Under the pieces are notes generated by a model, which saw nothing but the letters and a program-made list of their open reading frames with translations, did no database searches and had not been told where the DNA came from. A program made the position numbers and the translations under genes. 64,000 nt of DNA from Cryomorpha ignava. GTDB taxonomy: Bacteria > Bacteroidota > Bacteroidia > Flavobacteriales_D > Cryomorphaceae. Of the stretch, positions 18,251-27,660 are shown piece after piece. Each line of letters begins with the position of its first letter. Within the stretch, counting starts at the first letter, position 1. The stretch covers positions 62,001 to 126,000 of the forward strand of contig NZ_JAAGVY010000009.1 in assembly GCF_010686655.1 (NCBI RefSeq), read 5' to 3'.

Positions 18251-20515
18251 ATGAATAAAATCTACCTTCTGGCAATCGTTATGCTTTTCTCGCTTTCCGG
18301 CAAATCGCAAATAAGCCATGGAGGCGAGCCGTTTGATTGGAATGAAAGAGGGTCAGCTAACCTCAATTTTGAGGCCATGCCGGCAATTGACCTGGAAACG
18401 CTAAAACGCGAGGATGCGATTTTTGACCAGCAAAAAGATATTCCCTGGCGGTTTGGAGCCAATATTCCGGTAGATCTGGACATTAACAATAGTGGAAACT
18501 GGACTATTCTCCAAAATGGCGACCGGATATGGAAACTATCCATAAAAGCAAAAGGTGCTTTGACAATTAATTTTGTTTTTGACCAATACCATTTGCCGGA
18601 AGGCGGAAAAGTATTTGTTTACGATATTGATAAAAAACAACTCCTGGGCAGTTTTACCAGTGAAAATGCCAGTCCGGAGAGTTCCCTCGGTGTTGGTTTT
18701 ATATTTTCAGATCAACTCGTTATTTCTTATTACGAACCTGCAGGGGTGGCCGGACAAGGCTATTTGCACATCAATAATGTAACACACGGATATCGCAATG
18801 TACTTCTGGAAAAAGAAATAGAAGCTAAAGGGCCATTTGGAACTTCCGAAGCGTGTAATGTAAATGTAAATTGCCCGGAAGGGTTGCCTTACGGGATTCA
18901 AAAAAGAAGTGTGGCTCTGATTGTGGTCGGTAATAACGGTCACTGCACTGGCGCCTTGATCAACAATACTTCACAAGATCTTACACAATATTTTCTTACT
19001 GCCAATCATTGTTTGGGAGCTCAAGGTAATTGGATTCTATACTTTAATTACGAAACGCCCGACTGCGATGGAAATGGGGATGCACCTATTAACCAGAGTG
19101 TTTCCGGCGCTACGCTTAAAGCAAAAAACGCAGAAAGCGATTTTGCCCTTTTGGAAATTAATAACCCCATTCCCGATTCTTACAATGTATGCTATTCGGG
19201 TTGGGACGCCACGGATGACCCGAACACGTTGGCATCGGCTTATGGAATACACCACCCGGCAGGCGATATTAAGAAAATTAGTATTGAAAATGATGTTCCT
19301 ACTCAAACTGCGCTTGGCGGTTTTGTGCACGAGGTGTGGTTTGTTAACAACTGGGAGCTTGGTGTTACCCAGGGTGGGTCATCAGGGTCTCCCCTTTTTA
19401 ATCAGTCAGGCCGAATTATTGGACAGCTCGCCGGCGGACAGGCAGATTGTATAGGAAATGTAAACAATGGCCAATATGATTATTACGGACGATTTGGGGT
19501 TTCGTGGGATTTCGGGGATACACCCGTTACCCGCCTCAAAGACTGGCTAGACCCTGGAAATACCGGGATGCTTATTGTTCCAAATTCTTGCGCCGGAAGT
19601 GAGCCCACAATTGATGCCTCTCTGGTAGAAATAAATGGAATTGAAACGCCGACCTGTAGTCTGGAACCTCTACAGCCAACCATTAACGTGCTAAATACCG
19701 GAAGCGAAACGATTACAGAAATCACCTTAAGCCTGACTATCAATGAATTGAGTCAGAATAATATAAACTGGAGCGGAAGCATCGAGCCTTTCTCTTTTAC
19801 TGATATTTCGCTTGGTGTGATAAATCCAGTTTTGGGCGCCAATAATATAGAAGTTGAAATAATAGATGTAAACGGTGAGACCGATGCTGTAATAGCCGGA
19901 AATTACCGAGCCACGGATTATTATGGAAATGAGTCGAGTCAGACTATTTCACTCGGAATTATTTTTGACAATTATCCTTTAGAGACCACCTGGAGACTGG
20001 AAACTGAAAGTGGTTTTGTTCTCGCCTCAGGCAGCGGTAATTCGGCAGTGGCTCAGATTGAAGAAAATATCTGTGTCGGTTTGGGTTGCTACACTTTTAT
20101 AATAGAAGATAGCGAAAATGATGGAATTTGCTGTGCTTACGGAACAGGCTCATATACACTCACAGATATGGAAGGAGCTGTTTTAGCATCAGGAGGTCAA
20201 TTTGGCTCCCAGCAATCAACAGATTTCTGTATTTCTACTGTAGTGGATATTCCAAACGCTGCACAAGAGTTTATTAGCATTTACCCTAATCCTACCAATA
20301 ATCTGTGCCATATCTATCTCGGCGATACAGCCAATAGCGTTTTGTCGATTCAGGTTACTGATGCTATTGGTAAAGTTGTAATCAGACAAACAAACTTTGG
20401 CAGCAATGCACGAACCTTGACAATGGCAACCGCCAGGTTTGGTGAGGGAATCTACTTTGTGACTATTCAAACCACTATGGGGACGGCTACTCGGAGGATT
20501 GTTGTTATTAGATAG
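18251..20515 (+). CDS. Secreted lysyl-endopeptidase-like serine protease with T9SS sorting domain
   Basis: 754 aa. A signal peptide (1-19) and an N-terminal beta-rich prodomain (20-200) are followed by a chymotrypsin-fold S1 domain with catalytic His253 (LTANHCLGA), Asp297 (ESDFALLE) and Ser378 (QGGSSGSPLF). The arrangement and the Cys pattern (HCTGA, NHC, DCDGNGD) resemble Achromobacter-type lysyl endopeptidases. Further domains (about 450-670) are beta-rich. The C-terminus (ISIYPNPTNN ... RRIVVIR) is a type A T9SS sorting domain. It should be exported and surface-attached or released to degrade proteins. Specificity for Lys is an inference from family resemblance. Confidence 0.92.
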   Translation: MNKIYLLAIVMLFSLSGKSQISHGGEPFDWNERGSANLNFEAMPAIDLETLKREDAIFDQQKDIPWRFGANIPVDLDINNSGNWTILQNGDRIWKLSIKAKGALTINFVFDQYHLPEGGKVFVYDIDKKQLLGSFTSENASPESSLGVGFIFSDQLVISYYEPAGVAGQGYLHINNVTHGYRNVLLEKEIEAKGPFGTSEACNVNVNCPEGLPYGIQKRSVALIVVGNNGHCTGALINNTSQDLTQYFLTANHCLGAQGNWILYFNYETPDCDGNGDAPINQSVSGATLKAKNAESDFALLEINNPIPDSYNVCYSGWDATDDPNTLASAYGIHHPAGDIKKISIENDVPTQTALGGFVHEVWFVNNWELGVTQGGSSGSPLFNQSGRIIGQLAGGQADCIGNVNNGQYDYYGRFGVSWDFGDTPVTRLKDWLDPGNTGMLIVPNSCAGSEPTIDASLVEINGIETPTCSLEPLQPTINVLNTGSETITEITLSLTINELSQNNINWSGSIEPFSFTDISLGVINPVLGANNIEVEIIDVNGETDAVIAGNYRATDYYGNESSQTISLGIIFDNYPLETTWRLETESGFVLASGSGNSAVAQIEENICVGLGCYTFIIEDSENDGICCAYGTGSYTLTDMEGAVLASGGQFGSQQSTDFCISTVVDIPNAAQEFISIYPNPTNNLCHIYLGDTANSVLSIQVTDAIGKVVIRQTNFGSNARTLTMATARFGEGIYFVTIQTTMGTATRRIVVIR

Positions 20516-20917
20516 CTTTAAGCTATAAGCCGCAAGCTTCAAGCGAAAATTTTTTGCGTGTTTTGATCCAATTTGTTTATTGAACCTCTATCTCAAATTA
20601 TAGGTTGAGAGTTATAGTCAGTGATATTGGAAGCATCAAAAATGTGTGCTCACTTTCTTCCACACGCAAACGCTCGCGTCTAGCGAGGGTTCAATCCTCT
20701 GGCGTCCCGCCAGGTTTTATTGTGCAAATTCTCTTAACGTCATCAAGTCGTGTTGGTTTGAAATAAAAACAAACGATAAGACTCTGAAACCCGGCGGGAC
20801 GCCTGAAAAAACGTCCCCAAGCTAAAAGCTTGGCGACTGTGCGACAAGAAGTAAAATAATTTGGTCAGTGTAATTTAGGCAACATCAACTTGAAGCTTAA
20901 AGCTTATGGCTTGTAGC
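20514..20917. repeat. Nested inverted repeat between converging genes
   Basis: The outer arms (20514-20543 and 20889-20917) are inverted copies of about 30 bp with around 24 matches, both ending in AAGCTTCAAG. Inside lies a second inverted pair built on GGCGTCCCGCC (about 20700-20713 and, reversed, 20792-20803). The element fills the whole space between the protease gene and the VWA gene, which converge on it. No coding sequence is seen inside these roughly 400 bp. Confidence 0.65.
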
Positions 20918-20920
20918 TCA

Positions 20921-22999
20921 TCAGTAATGTCCCGACCGTTTTCGAATGAACCACTCAATACTCAAGAGAATTAAGATAAGGAAAAACGGCCACTTAAAAT
21001 TGAGAAATGAGCTCAATATTTCTGTGGTATAGCTTACGGGCTGCATTGATTTTGCCGCTTTTATATCTTTTACCAATTGGTCTACCTCACTGGGATAAAA
21101 CAGTTTCCCGCCGGTACCTTGCGAAATGGCATTCAACAAATTGTGATTTGCAGTAAGCTCGGCAGCTTCGAGTGCAAATGGACGAATTACTATGCTTCCG
21201 CTATCGGTAAGCCGCTCTCCATTTTGATCAACGCTGGCAGTAAATGCGTAATTGCCCACAGGCAATACGCCGGCATCAAGGCGGTAACTCACATCAGTAC
21301 GCGAAAAAACAAAAGGATAACTCTTTCCAGTTTCGTCGGTAAAGACGATGTTTACCTCAGGTTCGTTTACAGGTTCGTAAGCTGCATTGTAGAGTTCGGC
21401 AGTAAGGACAACCGACTCATTTTCCATAACATTGGCAGGAGATTGTACTCTAAAAAGGCGCTTGTCATCTTTTACCGAAAGAAATTGTACAATGCTTCCA
21501 AAAAAGCCATCAAACAGTTCATGGTTTTCGTTTAATGCGAAATTGTAAAGTCTCCAGCGCCATATTCCGTCTCCGAGAAGCATGGCAGACTTTTGATCGC
21601 CGACTTTGGTAACCAAAAGCAAAGGATCTTTAGTAGGAATATTCCCAATCTTCTGATAAAGTACTGTTTCAGAAGCATTGCTGGTTCTCCATTCGCCGAA
21701 AGGCATACGCAGCGGAGGTGCATCTGAAAGAAAGGAATTAAAATTCTCGTTAATTCTAAATTGTCCAAAACCGGAATTTACAGAAGCTCCTACATCATTA
21801 AGTGTGTTTTTTGAAGACCCTATGCGAACCCCGAAATCTGTGAGATTACCCAGATTTGTCTGACTGCTTACCACAACCATAACAGGTATTTTGGTATCGC
21901 GCATTTGATTAAGCAAGTTTGCATTTCCATCACCGGAAGGAAGACCATGAAGAATAAGCACGTTATAATCGAGTAGTTTATTTTGAAAATCAGTGATATA
22001 GGCCACTTCTACTTCATAATTTTCATTAGAAGAGATAGCATTTCTAAGGGCAGCAATATCGGGATGCGGAGCATTACCCAAAATCAAAACTTTCTCGCGG
22101 CCATCGATCACATCAATAAATACAGATCGTTGATTATTAGCGAGTGTAAGCTCATCGGGCACTGCATTTATTCGAATGGTGTAGCGCTGCAACCCGGGTT
22201 TCTCAGCACTGAGTAAGAACCGAACCATTTTTTCATCCTGTTCACTTTCGGGAGTAAAAGAGCCAGATTCCACTACATCGTTTCCTCTTAAAAGTGCGTA
22301 ATCAATCTTTACTCCTTCGAGCTTATCGGCTCTAAAGCGCGCCTCTACGGGAAATTTATTTCCAAGAAAGGCAATTCTATTTGCGGCTACTTCCGCAATA
22401 AGGGCATCTTTTCGGCGAATGGTATCGCCCATGGCCACGGTATAAACAGGTGCATTAATTCCCGTTACGGAGTAGCGAGGATTTGACCCACGGTTATAAA
22501 TCCCATCTGTGGCAACGATTACCGCTCCAAGATTTCTATTGGCAAAGCGGCTCTTAACAGATTCAAAAAGGTCGGAGATATTTGTAACCGGATCGGTGAA
22601 ATTTGTGTCTAAACCCTCATTAACTTTCTGGCCAAAAGTATAGATTGATACCGTATAATTGTTACCAAGTTGATTCTGAACACTTGCGGTAAGCTGCTCT
22701 ATTTGAGCACGTACTTCGAGAGAGTCTTTGCTTAAAACCATCGAACCTGAATTATCGAGTGCGAGTACTATCGAAGGCGGCTCAATATCAGTCTGGAAAT
22801 AGCGCACCAAAGGCCCTAACAAAAGGAAAGCAATAATAGTAATGAGCGCAAAACGCAGGAAGCCGAGGAAAACCAGCACTGCCTTAGACAAATCTTGAAG
22901 CCGCTTATCTTTATAATAGAGCAGTAAGGCAAAGCCAAGCCCTAGTAATGGGCAAAGGGCAATGGCCCAGGTAGGATATTCTGTGATTAGATTCTTCAA
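20921..22999 (-). CDS. VWA-domain inner-membrane protein
   Basis: 692 aa. Two membrane helices near the N-terminus (about 11-29 and 42-63) precede a von Willebrand A domain with MIDAS motif D-N-S-G-S (82-86). A long periplasmic region with Ig-like strands follows, then a final helix (WPFFLILILLSIEWFI) and a short basic tail. Such proteins are widespread in Bacteroidota and resemble Bat/aerotolerance-type proteins, but their role is not defined. No MoxR ATPase gene is beside it. The last codons lie within 5 bp of the outer arm of the inverted repeat. Confidence 0.8.
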   Translation of the reverse strand: MKNLITEYPTWAIALCPLLGLGFALLLYYKDKRLQDLSKAVLVFLGFLRFALITIIAFLLLGPLVRYFQTDIEPPSIVLALDNSGSMVLSKDSLEVRAQIEQLTASVQNQLGNNYTVSIYTFGQKVNEGLDTNFTDPVTNISDLFESVKSRFANRNLGAVIVATDGIYNRGSNPRYSVTGINAPVYTVAMGDTIRRKDALIAEVAANRIAFLGNKFPVEARFRADKLEGVKIDYALLRGNDVVESGSFTPESEQDEKMVRFLLSAEKPGLQRYTIRINAVPDELTLANNQRSVFIDVIDGREKVLILGNAPHPDIAALRNAISSNENYEVEVAYITDFQNKLLDYNVLILHGLPSGDGNANLLNQMRDTKIPVMVVVSSQTNLGNLTDFGVRIGSSKNTLNDVGASVNSGFGQFRINENFNSFLSDAPPLRMPFGEWRTSNASETVLYQKIGNIPTKDPLLLVTKVGDQKSAMLLGDGIWRWRLYNFALNENHELFDGFFGSIVQFLSVKDDKRLFRVQSPANVMENESVVLTAELYNAAYEPVNEPEVNIVFTDETGKSYPFVFSRTDVSYRLDAGVLPVGNYAFTASVDQNGERLTDSGSIVIRPFALEAAELTANHNLLNAISQGTGGKLFYPSEVDQLVKDIKAAKSMQPVSYTTEILSSFLNFKWPFFLILILLSIEWFIRKRSGHY

Positions 23000-23057
23000 T
23001 TAGCTAGTATCTGTCTGTGGATTTGTAGGTCTGGATCAAAAAGTTCAAGATCAAGCG

Positions 23058-23157
23058 CCGTGCTGAGCTTGTCGAAGTGGCTTGCACAGATTTGAATACT
23101 TAGCGCAGCGATCTCACCACCGCAGGGCGTAATCAAGGAGTCCCGCTGGGGCGGGAT
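23058..23157. repeat. Intergenic GC-rich repeat elements
   Basis: Two motifs in a 200-bp spacer: GTGCTGAGCTTGTCGAAGTG (from about 23059), whose complement CTTCGACAAGCTCAGCAC is a frequent intergenic repeat of Bacteroidota, and a perfect hairpin TCCCGC-TGGG-GCGGGA (23141-23156). No gene is seen here. Confidence 0.55.
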
Positions 23158-23208
23158 GACTGTTATCAAATCAAGCATAACGAAGATATTGGGCATTATG
23201 GACGGACA

Positions 23209-23955
23209 CTAGGTTAGCATTCCCCCATCTACATTAATAGTTTGGCCGGTAATATAAGCGCTCATATCAGAACCCAGGAATACACAAAGGTTGGCTACAT
23301 CTTCGGGTGTGCCGCCACGCTTTAGCGGAATGGCATCGCGCCATCCTTGCACTGTTTTTTCATCAAGTGCTCCGGTCATTTCGGTTTCTATAAAACCCGG
23401 GGCAATGGCGTTGCAGCGTATGTTTCTGGAACCGAGTTCGAGAGCAATAGACTTTGTAAATCCGAGTACTCCCGCTTTTGCAGCAGCATAATTTGCCTGA
23501 CCTGCATTCCCCTTCACTCCCACTACCGAACTCATATTAATAATCGATCCGGCACGTGCTTTAAGCATAGGTTTTAGCACAGCTTTAGTTAGGTTGAAAA
23601 CAGATTTTAAGTTTACCGCCATTATTTCATCCCACTGCTCTTCGCTCATGCGCATAAGCAGGTTATCGCGGGTTATGCCGGCGTTGTTTATCAAAATATC
23701 AATACGACCGTATTCAGCAATTACATCATCGGCCAGCTTTTGAGCGGCGTTAAAATCGCCGGCGTCGCTTTTAAATCCTTTTACAGTTCCGCCTTTTGCC
23801 GAAAGCTCGCTTTCGAGCGCTTTGGCTTTATCGTCAGAACTCATGTAGGTAAAGCACACTGTGGCGCCCTGATCTACAAACATTTGAGCTATGGCCTTCC
23901 CTATTCCGCGGGAGGCACCTGTTACGATTGCGATTTTTCCTTCAAGTAATTTCAT
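23209..23955 (-). CDS. fabG: 3-oxoacyl-ACP reductase FabG
   Basis: 248 aa from the ATG at 23955; a frame extending to 24000 adds residues foreign to the family. It is a classical short-chain dehydrogenase: cofactor loop TGASRGIG (12-19), NNAG (90-93), catalytic Ser143, Tyr156 and Lys160 (NYAAAK), and the C-terminal ITGQTINVDGGM. It reduces 3-oxoacyl-ACP with NADPH in fatty acid elongation. It stands apart from other fab genes here. Other SDR functions are possible, but the sequence is very FabG-like. Confidence 0.93.
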   Translation of the reverse strand: MKLLEGKIAIVTGASRGIGKAIAQMFVDQGATVCFTYMSSDDKAKALESELSAKGGTVKGFKSDAGDFNAAQKLADDVIAEYGRIDILINNAGITRDNLLMRMSEEQWDEIMAVNLKSVFNLTKAVLKPMLKARAGSIINMSSVVGVKGNAGQANYAAAKAGVLGFTKSIALELGSRNIRCNAIAPGFIETEMTGALDEKTVQGWRDAIPLKRGGTPEDVANLCVFLGSDMSAYITGQTINVDGGMLT

Positions 23956-24097
23956 GAATTGAATTTCAATATTTGCCGTAAAGTTAAAAACTATGCGCAA
24001 TGGTGAAACTTAAAGTTCTTTAATAACCACTGATTGCCTCCAAACTTTGGTGAAGAAATTTCATTATACAAAAAATTCAACATGAAACTTTTATTTC

Positions 24098-24105
24098 TAC
24101 ATTTG
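24098..24105 (+). promoter_or_regulatory. -7 box of the beta-barrel protein gene
   Basis: TACATTTG, a perfect match to TAnnTTTG, 28 bp before the start codon. No clear TTG -33 element is seen. Confidence 0.4.
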
Positions 24106-24132
24106 ATCGCATAAACAAGAAAACTAAAAACG

Positions 24133-24768
24133 ATGAAAAACATCTTTACATTACTAATCGCTTGCATGTTGGCGGTTACAGTTTCAGCTCAAACAGAGGG
24201 TTCAGAAAAAATTAATTACGGCAATCGAATTACAAAGGGAACCGTTTTGTTAACCGGTGATGTAAATTTTGCAAACGCCAGTAATGATTTCAGTGAGAGT
24301 AACGAGTTTAGCCTGAACTTTGGCGCCGACTTTGCACTGAGTAAAAGGTTTGCTATAGGCTTGGGGGTAGGGTACGAAAAAAGTAAGTTTACTTTTAATA
24401 AAGATACCCCTAGTGAGGGCGAATCAGAGATGGACGCCTTTACAATTGCTCCGGCCTTTACTCTTTTTGGAGATGTGAATTTTGGTTGGCTGCAGCCTAC
24501 TGCAACACTTGCAATACCCATTAGTTTTGGCGAAAGAAACAATAATTCTGGTGAAAGCGATTTACGCTACACGGCTTTTGGAGGCTTAGTGAGTGGAGGA
24601 TTCAATATTTATTTAAGCAGAAAACTGGCTCTCACTGCCTCTCTGGGTTTAGTTAGTTATTCTCAAACTTCTTATGAAGATTCGGATGATACCGACAATC
24701 GTTTTAGTATCGGCTTTGGTACTAACAATTTGAATTTTGGGCTACTATTTCTTTTGGGATCTGAATAA
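24133..24768 (+). CDS. Outer-membrane beta-barrel protein
   Basis: 211 aa with a signal peptide (1-19, ending VSAQ). The mature part is a series of amphipathic strands (for example RFAIGLGVGYEKS, KLALTASLGLVSY, NFGLLFLLGSE) ending in a hydrophobic C-terminus, as in small 8-stranded outer-membrane barrels (OMP_b-brl family). Function is unknown, perhaps structural or adhesive. It is a single gene with its own promoter box and terminator. Confidence 0.82.
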   Translation: MKNIFTLLIACMLAVTVSAQTEGSEKINYGNRITKGTVLLTGDVNFANASNDFSESNEFSLNFGADFALSKRFAIGLGVGYEKSKFTFNKDTPSEGESEMDAFTIAPAFTLFGDVNFGWLQPTATLAIPISFGERNNNSGESDLRYTAFGGLVSGGFNIYLSRKLALTASLGLVSYSQTSYEDSDDTDNRFSIGFGTNNLNFGLLFLLGSE

Positions 24769-24800
24769 ATTCTTGTGAAAGTATTGTTTTACTTACTACA

Positions 24801-24827
24801 TAAACCCGGCAGGAATGTCCGGGTTTA
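24801..24827 (+). terminator. Hairpin after the beta-barrel gene
   Basis: Stem TAAACCCGG / CCGGGTTTA around a short loop. There is no long T run, so termination may be weak. Confidence 0.6.
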
Positions 24828-25221
24828 TCATTTATATACAATGCTATATTTGTTTCTTTTGAAGGTCATAATCATTTCTAATTCCTAATCAAAAATTATT
24901 AGAACTTCCTAAACAGTTGCTCAAACGAAAGCCTTTACGGTAGTGATTCTTCTATTTCACTTTATCATTTCGGATATGCGGGTTTGAGGAATATTCAAAT
25001 CTTTGGAATGTTGATATGCGCTAATTTCGCAAGGCAGCCGGAATTTCTGGTTTAGGATCTTTAACTGATGTCTCCTTTCTCGGATTTTTTTCATAATTCT
25101 TAATTAATGAAACGAAATTATTTCTACTTGACTTGCTTTATTCTTTTCCCAGCTAGAATAAGTCAACATTGGCAATGCAACCATTTCTTCCTTTCTATCA
25201 TCATTTAGGAAAGAAAACATC
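24828..25221. other. Intergenic region, no gene seen
   Basis: About 390 bp of AT-rich sequence before the tandem T9SS genes. No convincing coding frame or RNA was recognised. Confidence 0.5.
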
Positions 25222-26004
25222 ATGAAAAAATTTACACTACTCTTCCTATTTCTACCCTTATTCGCCTCAGCGCAAACAATCCCAAATGGTAACTTTGAAT
25301 CGTGGATTTGGGTGGGATGGACTGAGCATTTTGAATCTTGGACTTCAGAAAATACTGAGGACTACAATATTGTAAGTGTGGACTTTGACTCTTACGAAGG
25401 TGAAACTGCCATGCGGGTTACAGCTCAACCTAACGGATTGGGTGATTATGGAGAAGCATACAACCTGTTTGAAATAGACGCCATTCCGGCTGCTTTGAAT
25501 TTCTATGCCAAAACCGAAGTAGCGTTTGGCGGAACGTCAGTTGAAATCACTTTCCTGAATCTGGATGTCGAAGTCTATTCAGAAATATGGTTTGGCACTG
25601 AAAATTGGGAAGAATATACCTTGGTAAGCATTCCATTAGTCCAAATAGAGCCTGTAATAACTCATGCCAAAATAAAAGTAATAGCGGAGGTGGGCGACCT
25701 CGTAGCCGGCACAGCCTGGATATCTGTAGATGCGATGGAGTTTGGAGAGCCACTAAGTGTAAAGAAAACGGAAATGAACACATTTAGAATTTACCCTAAC
25801 CCCGTAAGCGAAAATCTCACCATACAATCTATAAGTGGTTCATTGGGAAATTTGAAAATTACTGACGCCCTGGGTAAAATTGTGATAGAGAAACAGGTTC
25901 AGGAAAACCAAACGACAATTGGTATTCAAAATCTGGCTGCCGGAGTTTATATGATAAGCAGTGATAAAGGTAATCTGAAGGCTTCCAGGTTTATGGTAAA
26001 ATAA
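25222..26004 (+). CDS. Secreted T9SS protein, first of a tandem pair
   Basis: 260 aa. A signal peptide (1-18, LFASAQ) is followed by a single beta-sandwich-like region that opens IPNGNFESWIWVGW (19-32), a pattern seen in carbohydrate-binding-like modules. The C-terminal 75 residues (FRIYPNPVSENLTI ... RFMVK) form a type A T9SS sorting domain. No catalytic motif is seen. The next gene is a paralogue 65 bp downstream with almost the same first 40 residues, so the pair arose by duplication. A surface binding role is an inference. Confidence 0.82.
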   Translation: MKKFTLLFLFLPLFASAQTIPNGNFESWIWVGWTEHFESWTSENTEDYNIVSVDFDSYEGETAMRVTAQPNGLGDYGEAYNLFEIDAIPAALNFYAKTEVAFGGTSVEITFLNLDVEVYSEIWFGTENWEEYTLVSIPLVQIEPVITHAKIKVIAEVGDLVAGTAWISVDAMEFGEPLSVKKTEMNTFRIYPNPVSENLTIQSISGSLGNLKITDALGKIVIEKQVQENQTTIGIQNLAAGVYMISSDKGNLKASRFMVK

Positions 26005-26069
26005 GAATCACTTCTATTATTAGCAACCGCCTCTTCCCTTTCGCCATCATATAATTAAAGAAAAACATC

Positions 26070-26861
26070 ATGAAAAAATTTACACTAATCTTCCTATTTC
26101 TCCCATTATTCGCCACAGCGCAAACAGTCCCAAATGGCAACTTTGAAAGCTGGTTTTGGGTAGGATGGTCTGAAAATCCCGAATTTTGGGTAACCGATAA
26201 TACGGAATTAGGGCCGACAGTAACTAAGGATTTCGATTCTTACGAAGGTGAAATTGCCATGCGGGTTACGGCACAGCCTACGAGTTTGGGTAGTTATGGC
26301 GAAGCAAATACGCTTATCTCACTCACCGAAGTTGCTACAGCCTTAAACTTTTACGCTAAAAGTGAAGTTGAAAATGGCAGTGTTGCCGTGAATGTAACCT
26401 TTCTAAACGGCGAGACTGAAGTTTATACCGTACACTGGTTCGGAAATGAGAACATGGAAGAATATACGCTTGTTTCAGTTCCTTTAAGTCAGGTGCTGCC
26501 CCCTCCAGGAATAGTTACTCATGCACGCATCAGCGTAAGCGCAGAATTTGCCGATTTGATAGGTGGTACAGCGTGGATATCTGTCGATGCGATGGAATTT
26601 GGGGAACCGCTACTGGTAAAGGAGAACGAATTAAATTCTTTTAAAATCTATCCAAATCCCACAAGTGATGTGCTAAACCTTCAAACAGAAGCTAGTGTAG
26701 AATCTGTGGACATCTTCAATATCACAGGCGAAAAGATTCGATCTCTAAATGCACCTGAAATTGAAAAGCCTATTGATGTTTCTGCGCTAAGCAAAGGAGT
26801 CTATTTGATTAGATTTAATACTGCAACGTCGAGTTTTGTAAAGCGGATGGTAATTGAATAG
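26070..26861 (+). CDS. Secreted T9SS protein, second of a tandem pair
   Basis: 263 aa, paralogous to the preceding gene: the same signal peptide, the same NGNFESWFWVGW opening, the same middle features (YEGEIAMRVTAQP, GTAWISVDAMEFGEPL). The sorting domain (FKIYPNPTSDVLNL ... FVKRMVIE) has diverged strongly from its partner. The 5' leaders share an AACATCATG start context. Different cargo partners or attachment sites for the two proteins are possible but not shown. Confidence 0.82.
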   Translation: MKKFTLIFLFLPLFATAQTVPNGNFESWFWVGWSENPEFWVTDNTELGPTVTKDFDSYEGEIAMRVTAQPTSLGSYGEANTLISLTEVATALNFYAKSEVENGSVAVNVTFLNGETEVYTVHWFGNENMEEYTLVSVPLSQVLPPPGIVTHARISVSAEFADLIGGTAWISVDAMEFGEPLLVKENELNSFKIYPNPTSDVLNLQTEASVESVDIFNITGEKIRSLNAPEIEKPIDVSALSKGVYLIRFNTATSSFVKRMVIE

Positions 26862-26969
26862 ATTGGTAACATTTCAATTTCATCAAAACTTTCGACGAAC
26901 AAATGGTAAGAATCTTCTGAATTCTGACCTTCGATTAATTAGCTTAGCAGCTGATTCTACGATGAAATT

Positions 26970-27578
26970 ATGATTTTGAAAAGACTTATACTCATTGGCC
27001 TTTTGCTCTTTATTGCCGATTTTTTTATAGCCTGCTGCCGTTGTGATAGTCCGCCAATAATTGAGTACAAGCGATGTGAGCTCGAAGTTTTCAACTTGAA
27101 ATACACCGATACTGAGTACGATAAATTAATCACAGATAGCATTGAAACAGAGAAATATGGAATTCAACTCCAGTTCACTCAAAAAGAAAATACTTGCCAA
27201 GTAAAATCATCGGGACTCTTTGTAAATACTGCACTGGCATGCAGCTGTGATGAGACAAACGGTAAGGCATTAGACCGTTTCCAATCGATAAAAATCTTTA
27301 CGGTTCATCCATTCGATTCCATCCATCCGGCAGAATCAGATATTACAAAATACTTTATTGCAGGGATGAGTTATTGGGATCAAACATCTATTCCTGAATA
27401 TGTTGCGTATCAAAATAATTATGATGATGGCATGACCTATTTCGGCCACAGAGATATTCTATCAATAAGACTCAATGCTATTCCAGACAGCACGATGACC
27501 CGCCAATTTAAGATTGAGGCTACAATGACAGATGGAAGGGTTTTAACACAAAACAGTCCGCTGGTAGTTCTTTATTAA
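26970..27578 (+). CDS. Hypothetical lipoprotein (DUF5034-like)
   Basis: 202 aa. The N-terminal helix (LILIGLLLFIADFFIACC) ends in Cys residues compatible with lipidation at about 22. The mature region is Cys-containing (CSCDET near 92) and mostly beta. It resembles DUF5034-type lipoproteins of Bacteroidota, with no known function. Alone on its strand, between the tandem T9SS genes and a toxin-antitoxin module on the other strand. Confidence 0.65.
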   Translation: MILKRLILIGLLLFIADFFIACCRCDSPPIIEYKRCELEVFNLKYTDTEYDKLITDSIETEKYGIQLQFTQKENTCQVKSSGLFVNTALACSCDETNGKALDRFQSIKIFTVHPFDSIHPAESDITKYFIAGMSYWDQTSIPEYVAYQNNYDDGMTYFGHRDILSIRLNAIPDSTMTRQFKIEATMTDGRVLTQNSPLVVLY

Positions 27579-27660
27579 TCTTTCCAGAAATCTGTACCTA
27601 TGAGAGGCATTTGATTTTTACAACCTACTTCGAAATTGATTAAACTACACAGAAGAAAAC

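Noticed and set aside
22996-23196. 66-codon minus-strand frame before the VWA gene
   Set aside because: It consists largely of the intergenic repeat sequence.
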